DNA of 64,000 nucleotides from Pratylenchus scribneri (taxonomy: Eukaryota; Nematoda; Chromadorea; Rhabditida; Pratylenchidae): contig JAQSEB010000091.1 in assembly GCA_030063045.1 (NCBI GenBank), positions 992,001 to 1,056,000 on the forward strand, read 5' to 3'. The translations under genes were made by a program, and so were the position numbers. The notes below the pieces were generated by a model. It saw only the letters and a list, made by a program, of their open reading frames with translations, ran no database searches and had not been told where the DNA came from. The stretch's first letter is position 1. The number at the start of each line of letters is the position of its first letter. Shown here piece by piece: positions 12,270 to 23,294 of this stretch.

Positions 12270-15200
12270 ATGTCCCCTCGTCAAACCGGCGGTTCGCAAT
12301 CAGCAGCGGCAGCGGCGATTTGGTGGACAACGGAAACCGCCTGCTACCATGAACCAAAAGTGCATGACCATGAATTGTATTTTCAATTGACGCGGTCAGT
12401 TGGGGTTTCAATGCCGTCCAATTCTCTACTATTTGGACTTGAGGCTTTAATTGTCTTGAGACATTTTAAAGAGTTGGATGAGATCTATCGAAAACAATAA
12501 TTTTTTGTTTAATATTCATAGATTGGCTATAAAAATGGCCAAAAAATGGAAAAGATGTTGAAAAAATGGTTTAACTTCATTCAGACTATTTTGGGTGCGA
12601 ATTAAAAACTTAAAGAATTATCAAATAATGATGAAAACAAACTGGATTTATTAGAAGAAAAAAGAAAAAAATGAATCCCCTCAGTTGGTTTTTTAGTCAT
12701 TAAACCGAGACACGGTTTTTCTAATCCTCTCGCGAATGAAAATATCATAACATCATTGAGGATTCGAACTTAAGTATTTTTGAAGAGAAATCAAAGCCAT
12801 TAACCATTCGGCCATTGATGACTCGCAACGCTTTCGTAATAAATGGAGTGAAGACTCGGAAAAATAATTTGCACCAAAGAATCCGTGAATTAATCAATTA
12901 AATAATTGTCAAAACTATACACTATGATGATATTAAATTCAGTATTGTTTAACGATTCATTATTTGTGCCAAACTTCCCACCAAATTTCCCTCATTTTCC
13001 CCTAATATTTCAGCATCAATTTGTTGGTTTTGTTGCCAATTTCGTTAGTCGGTCTCCTCTCAAATGCATCCGCATTGATTTGCCTCTGTACTCCACCTAA
13101 AATCTCATCCGGTGTTTTCATTTATCTGAAAGCCCTGCTCATCCTTGATCATTTGCATATTCTCATCTCATTGGCCCATTGTTTGTTACCCGATTTTTGC
13201 GATGCGCATCATTCCAAAGAACACACATTTTATCGGTGGGAATTTGTTTTTAGGGTAATTAAATGTGCCTTTTTCCAGTTTATGTATGTTCGAGAGGCGT
13301 TTTATGCGGGCATTGGTGCCACGTGTGGATCAAACCGTCAGCACATTACATGTTTGGTGAGGATGGGGAATGGCACAATTTATTACCGATCTTTTGGCCA
13401 TATCTCAACAAGGAAGCAACCAATTTTGGAAGGCGATATGCCAACGTAAAGCACTAAATATCCTCTAAAAAGTGGCCATTTTAAATTTTAAGAAATTCTA
13501 TTTTTAAAAAAGTTGTATGTCTTTAAATCTAATAATCAATTTTTAGACACATCTTAAAATCTAATAATCCGAATTTTTAGAGAAAAAGCCGCTTGTTTAA
13601 CAATGTTTTAATTTTTCATAAAATTTTGAAAAGCCACTTTTTAGAGGACTTTTTGGGCTTTCCAATGGCATATTGCCTTCCTAAATTGGTCATTGCCTCG
13701 TTGAGCTATGACCAAAAGAGCAGTGTATGTATTGAATCGTGCCCCTAGGTGATAAAGTACAATAAGTATATGTTAGAACAGAATAATAACTCAATAATGG
13801 TTGAACTGATTTTGAAAATTATTTAATTATATTTAAATAGAGTAGAAAATTATCTATTAAATATGGTTAAATTTATTTTATAAATTATTATATGTTATGA
13901 ATCTATGAATCAAAAATTAGCTTTTTCGAATTTTTGGATAGAGGATTTTCCGCTCTAACCAAATATAATTAAATTATTCTAAACCATTAATGAGTTAAAT
14001 AACTTCAAGCTTTTCCACCGCTATCGACCTTCTTCTGGTTCTCGTGGAATATTGAGGGCTAATTATTTAATTATTAACAACCCATAATAATTTAAAATCA
14101 ATTTTCCATTCACAGGACTATTGCCTCATTGTCCGCACATCGCTATTGGAAGGTTGCCAATTGAAACACTTCTTTCCATTAAATTAACCCTCAAGTCCCA
14201 TTCACAGATTTCGCGACCCGTCATCTCCAGATTCAAGGATACACTGAAGCGTGCCCGCTCAATGCTGACAATTTTGTTCCTCTCAATAGCCGCCTATCGG
14301 TTGCCAATTTTCCTCGTTGAATTACAACTTAAATGGCAGCCAGTCTTCCAAATTCAGAAAAGGCCTGAAACCACTGAAGTCTTTTTAAGCCTCATTTATG
14401 GCCAAAACCTTCCTCCTTTTCAGCTTCTTTCCCCCTATCGTGTTGCCCTGTATTCGGTGGTGGATCCAATTCTGTCCAATTTTTTGCCCTTCACATTGAT
14501 GTGCATTTTCTCACTGCTAACACTTTGTGAAATTGTCAAAAGCCGACATTTTGCCTATGCCCAATTCAGCATTGACAGTCAAGGAAGTGCGGGAGGTGGT
14601 GGAGGAGGCAGTATGAAGCGATCGAGTTGTTCAAGCCAACATCAACCATTGGCAAATTGTTTGCGAGCAAGGCGGACTGAAGGTGTTCGACAAAAACAGG
14701 GTAAGTCCTAATCACAAAGCATTTTGATGTAATTTAAGAGGGTGGGGACAATTGAATGAGCCTTCACTGAGATTTGGCCCACAATTCAGCGAAGCTCGGA
14801 AATTCATATTTTGTTATTTTTTATTGGGATAATTCATTAAACTTGGATCAGTTTTTAGCCCATAACTCAGCGAGGCTTTAACCAATCTTCGAAGGCGATA
14901 GACCATTTGAAAGCCAAAAGTTTCCACTACAAAATAACTTTATTTATTTTTTAATTTAAAGATATTTTTAAAATTATTAGAAGTCTAAAAGTTAAGGAAA
15001 TGGGAACTGCTTGAGTTCTTCAAGGAAAATTGAATATTTTCTCCTAATTTTTTTTGGAAATTTTTAAATTTATTTAAGCCTTTTTGTAGAGAAAACTTAG
15101 CCTTTTAAAATGATATATTGCCTCCAAAGATTGGTTATCGCCTCATTGATTTATAGGCCAAAAACCAATGTAGGCACTCAATTATCAGTCTTCTCAAACT

Positions 15201-16147
15201 TCAATCATTTTTATCTCTGATTCAAACTCAAATAAACATTTTCATTTTAAATCAATCTTAATAAATATCCCCAATTCCACAGAATATCGCGCCACAATTT
15301 CCATTGTGCTAATCATTTTGCTCTATTTGCTGCTCCATTCAATGGGTTTATACAATTTGGCACGCAAATGGCAACTCCTCTCCCGGCAACAATGCCCAAA
15401 TCGTACCGACTATATTCGATCGCATATCAGCAAAATATTGTCCATTATTTCGGCTTCAGCAAATGCATTCGTCTTCATTGCGTTCACAAATCGAATGAGA
15501 AGTGAGGCAAAAAAATGAGAAAATGGGGTGAAAAAAATTACAAAATAGACATTTTAGCACATGAGGACGTTCTTTTGGCTATAGTTCGAGAAGGAAGCAA
15601 CCAATTTAGGAAGGCGATATGCCATTTTAAAACTCTATATATCCTCTACATAGTGGCTTAATTAATTTTCTGAAAATTTAGACAATTTTTAAAATAAGCG
15701 GCTTTTCCTCAAAATTAGCGTGTTTATTACACTCAAAGGCATTTAACTATTTTAAAAAATTTAGATTTCCCAAAATTTTTATGCCACTTTATAGAGTACA
15801 CTTTTAGCTTTACAACGGTATATCGCCTTCCAAAATTGGCCAATGCCTCGTTGAGTTATGGCCAAAATAATAACTCAGAGTATTTTGAAACATAAATCAT
15901 TATAAAGGGTGATAAATTTGTGCCATTTACAGATTACATTCAAATGCTGATTCGAAAAACGTCAAGGAGCTTGTCCTCTCATTCAAGTGAACCAGCAACA
16001 CAGCAGCCTAGCATTCATCAACAACGTGGTGGCCAACAAATGGCAGCATGCTCAAAGGAATCACCGCCTCCATTGTTATTGATTGTGGCGGCCAACAATT
16101 TTGATGAGGAACAAAAACCAAATGATGGAACCACTCAAATAATTTAA
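12270..16147 (+). CDS. Rhodopsin-class G-protein-coupled receptor (peptide-receptor-like)
   Basis: Six exons, 12270-12394, 13014-13283, 14116-14152, 14208-14700, 15283-15501 and 15933-16147, give 452 residues. Seven helices are visible: TM1 LVLLPISLVGLLSNASALICL (first 20 shown as the family Asn region, LLSNAS), TM2 with KALLILDH, TM3 FVFRVIKCAFFQFMTIASLS running into SAHRYW (in place of DRY), TM4 MLTILFLSIAAYRLPIFL, TM5 SNFLPFTLMCIFSLLTL, TM6 TISIVLIILLYLLLHSMG and TM7 ILSIISASANAFVFIAF. A Gly/Ser-rich loop between TM5 and TM6 and a 70-residue tail are low complexity. The layout resembles nematode FMRFamide/DMSR-type receptors; ligand unknown. Introns 2, 4 and 5 each contain a family A palindrome. 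TM3 depends on the GTATGT donor at 13284. Confidence 0.85.
12738..12842 (-). repeat. Degenerate tRNA-like sequence
   Basis: On the minus strand a box A-like TGGCCGAATGGTTAATGGC is followed by a 5-bp stem with a 7-base loop (TTTGA-TTTCTCT-TCAAA) and a box B-like GTTCGAATCC. Acceptor and T stems pair poorly, so this looks like a tRNA pseudogene or tRNA-derived repeat rather than a working tRNA. It sits in intron 1 of the GPCR. Confidence 0.4.
13389..13722. repeat. Palindromic family A, copy 4
   Basis: Full-length copy with well-matched arms in GPCR intron 2, starting about 105 bp after the donor. Confidence 0.85.
13790..14012. repeat. Repeat family E, copy 1
   Basis: Inverted repeat of about 220 bp with TTAATTATATTTAAATAGAG on the left and CTAACCAAATATAATTAAAT on the right. 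GPCR intron 2. Confidence 0.65.
14853..15167. repeat. Palindromic family A, copy 5
   Basis: GPCR intron 4. Arms diverged (GGCGATAGACCATTTGAAAG against AAAATGATATATTGCCTCC). Confidence 0.75.
15570..15872. repeat. Palindromic family A, copy 6
   Basis: GPCR intron 5, full length, ending 60 bp before the last exon. Confidence 0.8.
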
Positions 16148-16789
16148 AGAGAAGAAAAAAATATGCCAATATACATTCCTCTCCTTATTAAAATTGAATT
16201 TGTCTTTCCAAAAATATTTTTATTTATTTAAATAAATAAATTCTAGAACATTGTGGACTTTTCAATTTGATCTTTAATCTCTTATTAAGGGGAGGAGAGG
16301 ATTTTTTTAGGTTTTACCCTATCTTTTGCATGTATCAATTTTGATGGGGAAAACACAAAAACAAATTGAGCAATTATTTTTTCATATTTTTGAAGTAATT
16401 TTTGATATATTTACTTTACCAATTTTGACAATTTTTGAGGGAAAATTTCATTAAAAATGCAGTCAAAAATTACCAATTTTGAGATTCCCGAAAAAATATG
16501 TTGGCAAATTCACAAAAAAAAATTCTAAATTGACACAAATTTTAAAATTTTTAAGACCCAAAAATCCACTTTCTCTCCCTAAAAAAGGCGAGGGCATTTT
16601 TTGATTGATGGGGGGGGGGAGGAAATTATCAATACCGTAATTTCTCTTTTAATACCCTAGGGAATGAATTTTTCAACCTTTCCAAAGAGTGAGGAATTAA
16701 AAGAGTATTTTTACGGTAATAAATTCATTTGGATTTGACAAAAAAGTCATCAGCAGATTATCTCCCATTCCATCGAGCATCCATCATTA

Positions 16790-17340
16790 ATTATACTCGA
16801 CAATTCCATCAAATTTGTCCACACATCGATCAAAAATCTACACTTCATTCATCAATTTGATCGACGAAGATTGCTTTGGTCCCGATTAAAAATGAATGTT
16901 CGATGTTCATTCTTTTGATCGAAAGCCGCATAAAAAGGAAGGAAAAGGGGAAAGGGATTGGGGCGCCGATGGATGGAACAATGATTAATCCGTCCATTGA
17001 AGAAATTGTCTCCCTCCTCTCCCTGCCCCCAAAGTGATGGCATTTTTTTGATTGGTGGAAATAATCAAAATTAATAAATTTGGAATTTGGATTTGATCCG
17101 TCCATTTATCTTCCAATATCGCAAATTTATATCCCCCAGTCATTAATTCTCAACAATTCCATCAATTTTGTCCACACATCGATCAAATCTCCGAAGATTT
17201 TTGTGTTGATTTGGTCCCGATTAAAAATGAATGTTCGGTCCCCTCCCTTCTTTTGATCGAAAGCCGCAAAAAATGGAAAAGCGAAAGGGATTGGGGCGCC
17301 GATGGATGGATGGAACGATGATTTAGTCCGTAGATTTTTC
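16790..17340. repeat. Diverged tandem duplication, about 350 bp apart
   Basis: Both copies contain, in the same order, CAATTCCATCAA, TTGTCCACACATCGATCAAA, GATTAAAAATGAATGTTCG, TTTTGATCGAAAGCCGCA and GATTGGGGCGCCGATGGATGG. Similarity is kept in blocks with length differences between them. Confidence 0.8.
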
Positions 17341-17877
17341 TAGAGGGTTGACGATGTAAAAATGATGATGGTGGAACTGTGGGCAGAAAATGGACATCGG
17401 ACCTCCTCCCCCCTTCCTTCTTCAATTCATTCATCCCCTCCTTTTCCCATTGGCCTAGAAGGGAACTTCACCGGCGGAAGTCTGGCCATTTTTCCCCACT
17501 GGCTTTTCCCCACCCCCCCCCCCCCCCCCTTCTCTCTTTTGGCTATTTCATTCCCCTTGGCCATTTCATTTTTCATCCCACTTATCCCGGTCCCTTATTT
17601 ATTCCATTTTCATTGAAAATGGAAAATCAGTGCCCCTCTTACTGACATTTTGCAGTAAACACTAAACAGCAAAATCCATTGGGGTTTAGGGCCAATTCGC
17701 TGTAAATTCACCCCTCCCCCTAATAAGCAATCCTTTTTTTCGAAATGAACATCATTTTGTGGCCTTTCCCACATCATATCATCATCACACTGCGGCCACA
17801 AATTCATCCCATCCCATCCATCCGGTTGATGGAACATTTCAACAAATTTCATTTCAATTTTACTATGTTTTAGTCCA

Positions 17878-17990
17878 ATCATCCCCAATTTGCCCATCGT
17901 TTTTTCAATGTTTTTTCATCCGATCATCCAATTTGCCCATCGTTTTTTCAATGTTTTTTCATCCGATCATCCAATTTGCCCATCGTTTTT
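17878..17990. repeat. 43-bp tandem repeat, about 2.6 copies
   Basis: Successive copies start at TGCCCATCG near 17891, 17934 and 17977 and are identical over most of their length, so this is a recent tandem expansion. Confidence 0.9.
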
Positions 17991-18593
17991 TGCCATTTCC
18001 TATTCCCGCCCTAAACAAAACGTTCATTTCAGTTTTATTTCCATTTTCATTCGGACCATTTCCCTCTTTTTTTATTCCTCTGAAATCCTCTATTTAAAAA
18101 GGCAAATGGTTTAGTAGATTTTCCCCCAATGAAATGTTCATTTCAGTTTCAGTTTCCATTCGAACCAATTCCCCCGATTTTCATCTGCGTTTAATATTTA
18201 TTTTATCCAATATCCTCCTAAAATTGGAAAATGGTTTAGAAGATTTTTTCGCTCTCCTAATTTTTGTTTTTGCTGTTTACTCTTTGTCCATTCCAAAGAT
18301 GCGCCTTTCCTTTTGCGAATTTCATGAATCATATTTTTAACCCTTTTTTGTGTTTATTCTGCGCTTCCAAAACCGCATTATTTCCCTATTTTCCTTCACA
18401 ATTGCGCAACCAAAAATGCCAAAATGCCTATTTTATTGTTTATTTTGCCTATCCCAAATTCCAAGCCCAAACCGCAATATTTCCCCCTTCCTTTCCCTAA
18501 ACAATACATCAAAAAATTCCTTCCGAATTCTAGCTTAAATTGCCTATAAATTGCCTAGCTTAAATTGTCGTCAACAATTGCCACAACAACAAA

Positions 18594-21500
18594 ATGAAGG
18601 ATCTGATTGAGAAAGTGGAGGATTTCACGGACAAATTGAAGCCTCGCCATGACGATGATTTCGTCGACCGCCTCCACTATTTTGTGACGCCCACCATTCT
18701 GACCATTTTGGCCGCTTTTATTGGCGGCAAACAATTCTTCGGCGAACCAATCCAATGTTGGGCGCCCAATGAGATTGCCAAGCATCATCATTGGATGGAA
18801 TATGCCGAGAACCTTTGTTTTGCCGAGGTGGGGAAAAAAGGGAGGAAGGGTGGTTTTGGTATCATTTAATGATTGATGCCTAAGAGTAAATTTTTTGGAA
18901 GGGAATTGAAAAAAAGAGGGAGGGCCCTTTTCCCCATCAAAAAATTACGGTAGAGGAGGAAAAAAGGAGGAGCGTGGTTTTGGTCATTCAATGATTGATG
19001 CCTAGGAACAAACTTTGGAGGCTGACTGAGGGAATTGAAAAAAGAGGGAGGGCCCTTTTCCCTTTCCCCATCAAAAAATTACGGTAGAGGAGGAGAAGGG
19101 AGGGTTGTTTTTTTGGTCATTTGATTTGTGCCTAAACCTAAAAGGGCAAAATTTTGGAAGCAGGGAATTGAAAAGAGAAAGGACCCCTTTTCCCTTTCTC
19201 CCTCATCAAAAGGATACGGTAGAGGAAGAAAAAGGAGGAAGGTTTTTGGTTTCATTTGATTTGTGCCTAAACTTAAAGGGGCAAAATTTTGGGAGCTGAC
19301 TGACTGAGGAATTGAGAAAAGGGAGGGAGGTGCAATTTCCTTTTTCCCTTAAAAAATTACGGTAGAGGAAGTGGGTGATTTTGGTCATTCATCAATGATT
19401 GTTGCCTAGGGGTAAATTTTGGATGCTGAGGAAATTGAAAAAGAGAAAGGACCCATTTTCCCCTTTTCCCTCATCATTACGGAAAGGAAGGATTGAGGGT
19501 ACGGTAGAGGTAGGATTGAGTACCTGTGCCATTCTTTTTGACATAACTCAACGAACAAGTAACCAATTTTGTAAGGCGATATGCCATTCGAAAGCAAAAG
19601 TGTCCTCTAAAAAGTGGCAACAAAATATTTTTAAAATCTATTGTTTTAAAAGGGTTATGTGCCTTTGAATGTAATAAACTCACATTTTTGAATTCTAATC
19701 CATTGATTCATTCAGAACACCTATTACGTGGCTCAGGACGAAGCATTCCCGATGCAATGGGTTGAACGTGAGCGTCGCGAAATCCACTACTACCAATGGG
19801 TTTCGTTCATTTTGATTGGCCAGGCGTTGATGTTGTTGGCACCGAAACTGATTTGGAATGCGTTCAGCTGGCGAAGCGGTAAATTTGGGGAGGATTCTCT
19901 TTCAAAAAATAATTCCCTTTAAGGCTTCAACGTTCGTTCGTTGATTGAACAGGCCCAAAAGACGAGTTCCAATGGGGAATTGTCAGGAAAGGAGAAGGCA
20001 AGCCGTGAACTGGGCAATCGTATTCATTGTGCCATTTTGCATCAGCAACGGAAGGCAATGGACATGAACCCAATGAATAAGGGTGGGTGAATTGTTTGGA
20101 ATGGGAATTTTGGGAATATGCGGAAAATTTGCGTAAAAAATTGGGATTTTATTTACAAAAAACATTGAAAATGCCGAAAAGATTTAACCAAATATCTATT
20201 CAAAGCATACCATTTGATTATATTTTGGCTTAGGTTTAATCCAAATTCTAACTTAGTTTTGAACCATTAAACCAAAATTGGTTTAAACCGTTTAATACCC
20301 TTTAATTTTGACCAAACCATAATAAATTATATACCATTCAATTCGTCTTGACCAGCTCTATTCAATTTAGGTTATATGGTTTGTGAATTTAGGACAAACC
20401 CTCTTAAACCATATATCATATAATCTTTTTCCATTATGGTAATTTTTTTGGGCAATAATTTATTCCAAAATATTCTTATGAGTCTAATTTCCCACCCAAC
20501 TGTCTAATTTTTCTTCTAACTTTTTCTAGGCGATCCACATTTGCCGGACTATCCAAACTACCTTTATGTGCCAACTCCATCGGCCTGCTATGTGACAATG
20601 CACGTTCTCCTCTTCAAATTGCTGAATTGCTGCGTTGTGCTTGTCCAATTGGTGTTCCTGACCAAATTTCTCGAAAATGCCGATTCCGATACCACCTATT
20701 GGGGCTTTGCCGTCCTTCAAGATCTTATGGCCGGCCGTGATTGGCATCAATCGGGAGCTTTCCCAAGGGTATGTTTTCTCGAACGAAAATATGAATTAAT
20801 GAAAAATTATTCCACAGGTTACTTTCTGCGATTTTCAAATTCGACAACCCACGGAACATGTGCCGCCCCTCCGTTATTCATTCCAATGCGTGCTGATGGT
20901 AAATACTCATTTAGTTTATCCTCACATCAATTAATTCTCCCAAATAATTGCAGCTCAACATGGTCAATGAGAAGTTTTTCCTCTTCATTTGGTTCTGGCT
21001 GCTCATTCTGCTGTGCATTGGCTTGATGAACTTGTTCGTTTGGATTTTCCGCGCACTTAGCCAGAGCAATGCCGAAGAATTTGTGCAGACCAAATTGGTT
21101 TGTTTTCGCAAAATCTATCATTCATTTCCCCTAAAATTCCAGCGCTTGGCCACCCAAAATATGCCCAAGAAACGTGATTTGGAATTGTTTGTGCGGCGTG
21201 GCCTTTGTTTGGATGGAGTCACTGTCCTCCGCTTGATTGACATGAATTGCGATCAAACTGTCACTTCAATGCTGGTTTACAATCTTTGGACGCAATATCG
21301 TAAAGGTAGATTTGAATCACATTTTTGGGAAGGTACCAATTGGGAGCAAATTCCCCAGAAGCTATTTTATCGACCTATACACAAAATTATTTTCTACATT
21401 ACCCTTGGCTTTTCAATTAGTTCATTCCGGAAAATCATTTCTGATTTTTAAATTCATTCCGGAAAATCATTTCTGATTTGTAAATTCATTCCGGAAAATC

Positions 21501-23294
21501 ATTTCTGATTTCTAAATTCATTCCGGAAAATCATTTCTGATTTCTAAATTCATTCCGGAAAATCGTTTCTGATTTCTAAATTCATTCCGGAAAATCGTTT
21601 CTGATTTCTAAATTCATTCCGGAAAATGTATTTTATTCCGGTTAGAAATTTGTATTTTCCGGAAAATGTATTTCATTCTGGTTTGATTTGTGTTTTCCGG
21701 AAAATGTGTTTCATTCCGGTTAGAAATTTTTGTTTTCCGGAAAATGTGTTTCATTCCGGTTAGAAATTTTTGTTTTCCGGAAAATGTATTTCATTCTGGT
21801 TTGATTTGTGTTTTCCGGAAAAAGTGTTTCATTCCGGTTAGATTTGTGTTTTCCGGAAAATGTATTTCATTCTGGTTTGATTTTTGTTTTCCGGAAAATG
21901 TGTTTCATTCCGGTTAGAAATTTTTGTTTTCCGGAAAATGTATTTCATTCTGGTTAGATTTGTGTTTTCCGGAAAATGTATTTCATTCTGGTTTGATTTT
22001 TGTTTTCCGGAAAATGTGTTTCATTCCGGTTAGAAATTTTTGTCCGGAAAATGTGTTTCATTCCGGTTAGAAATTTTTGTTTTCCGGAAAATGTATTTCA
22101 TTCTGGTTTGATTTGTATTTTCCGGAAAATGTATTTCATTCTGGTTTGATTTTTGTTTTCCGGAAAATGTGTTTCATTCCGGTTAGAAATTTTTGTTTTC
22201 CGGAAAATGTATTTCATTCTGGTTTGATTTGTATTTTCCGGAAAATGTGTTTCATTCCGGTTAGAAATTTTTGTTTTCCGGAAAATGTGTTTCATTCCGG
22301 TTAGAAATTTTTGTTTTCCGGAAAATGTATTTCATTCTGGTTTGATTTGTGTTTTCCGGAAAAAGTGTTTCATTCCGGTTAGATTTGTGTTTTCCGGAAA
22401 ATGTATTTCATTCTGGTTTGATTTTTGTTTTCCGGAAAATGTGTTTCATTCCGGTTAGAAATTTTTGTTTTCCGGAAAATGTGTTTCATTCTGGTTTGAT
22501 TTTTGTTTTCCGGAAAATGTGTTTCATTCCGGTTAGAAATTTTTGTTTTCCGGAAAATGTGTTTCATTCCGGTTAGAAATTTTTATTTTCCAAAAACTAA
22601 CACAGATTTCTAAGTTCTTTCCGGAAGAATTGTTTCATTCAAAAAAGTGTTCTAATCCAAAACATTTTCCCCTTCGCTATTTAACCTTCATTCCCAAATT
22701 CAGCAGTGTTCATCGGTCAAAAGAAAGGAGAACTCCAAATCCAAAAATTGAACAGCGCAATTGAGCGAACTATCCAACAGCAACAACGGACTCGACCTTC
22801 TCGCCAGCAAGCCAACCGGATTCGACCTCAATGCTATGTGCCGACCATTTCAAGTGGGAATACAACGATGCCAATTGAACAGTTGGCGGTGGCAAATAAT
22901 ACCATGAGGGGACGGAGCAATCCGGAAATGCAGCATCAATCGGCCAACAACGGTGGTGAGGAAAATACTATGATGGCTCGTGCCCATCCGGCGACTGTTC
23001 AGCGTCCATCGCCCAATAATGGTGAGGATTGGGGCCTGAGGAGGCAAACATTTACTTAATTGATGGCAAATTATCTAAATCCTTCTCTTTTAAAATTCTA
23101 TTTAGGTAATTAATTTTCATAATTTTGTAGGAATGAACCAGCAATTGGCTCGACAATTGATGCGTCCGCAAACTTTGCCGCGTCCACGAAATTTGCCACC
23201 ATCCAATCCTCGTCAATGTGCTGCCGATGGTCAACAACAACCTGCCGATCAGAATATGGAGATGGAAATGCAAATGCAGATTGAAACGTACTAA
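18594..23294 (+). CDS. Innexin gap-junction protein
   Basis: Four-pass channel subunit of invertebrate gap junctions. Nine exons: 18594-18827, 19716-19878, 19924-20082, 20530-20768, 20818-20898, 20954-21097, 21143-21305, 22704-23021 and 23131-23294, giving 554 residues. Diagnostic features: N-terminal DDFVDRLHYFVTPTIL, first loop with PIQCWAPNE and ENLCFAENTYYV, the signature YYQWVSFIL at TM2, TM3 CYVTMHVLLFKLLNCCVVL, second-loop cysteines (VTFCDF, YSFQCVLMLNMVNEKFF) and TM4 FIWFWLLILLCIGLMNLFVW. The channel core ends near exon 7; exons 8-9 add about 160 residues rich in Gln, Asn, Pro and Met, a long cytosolic tail for this family. Intron 1 holds a 140-bp minisatellite plus half a family A element, intron 3 a family B copy, and intron 7 a 1.2-kb TTCCGGAA array. 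Confidence 0.95.
18890..19515. repeat. About 140-bp minisatellite in innexin intron 1
   Basis: Five diverged copies marked by ACGGTAGAGG at about 18947, 19081, 19215, 19359 and 19501, spaced 134-144 bp. Each unit also carries a purine-rich GAAAAAGAGGGAGG stretch and a TTTTGGTCATT...GTGCCTA block. The last unit is partial. Confidence 0.85.
19530..19690. repeat. Palindromic family A, half copy
   Basis: Only the left arm and centre (up to CTTTGAATGTAATAAACTCA) are present, in innexin intron 1 just after the minisatellite. Confidence 0.75.
20185..20430 (-). repeat. Repeat family B, copy 1
   Basis: Innexin intron 3, in reverse relative to most copies. Defines the family: about 200-240 bp with GGATAGAGCTGGTCAA, AATGGTATATAATTTGTTAT, GGTTTGACCA, the near-palindrome TTAAACGGTTTAAACC, AATTTTGGTTTAATGGTT and ATAATCAAAT. 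No ORF. Confidence 0.8.
21421..22600. repeat. TTCCGGAA minisatellite in innexin intron 7 (32-bp then 38-40-bp units)
   Basis: 21421-21630 is about seven copies of a 32-bp unit (ATTCCGGAAAATCATTTCTG then ATTTCTAAATTC). From 21630 the unit becomes 38-40 bp, with TTTTCCGGAAAATGTGTTTC followed by ATTCCGGTTAGAAATTTTTG or an ATTCTGGTTTGATTTGTG variant. The two variants alternate irregularly. Open frames of about 75 codons inside are by-products of the repeat. Confidence 0.95.

Larger units (their letters stand above)
16148..18593. other. Spacer upstream of the innexin gene
   Basis: AT-rich, then pyrimidine-rich, without a supportable gene. It contains a diverged tandem duplication (about 16790-16990 and 17150-17340), a C-run of about 18 bases near 17510-17529, and 2.6 copies of a 43-bp tandem repeat (17878-17990). 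An AATAAA-containing stretch near 16230 may serve the GPCR 3' end. Confidence 0.6.

Noticed and set aside
13246..13278. A 33-nt intron in the GPCR with a TM3 exon at 13279-13356
   Set aside because: Reading straight through to the GTATGT donor at 13284 gives a proper hydrophobic TM3 that joins in phase to the exon at 14116.
16845..17434. Minus-strand ORFs sharing sequence (KMNVRSFLIGTK-like)
   Set aside because: The similarity comes from the DNA duplication at 16790-17340; the two copies are not frame-conserved over their length.
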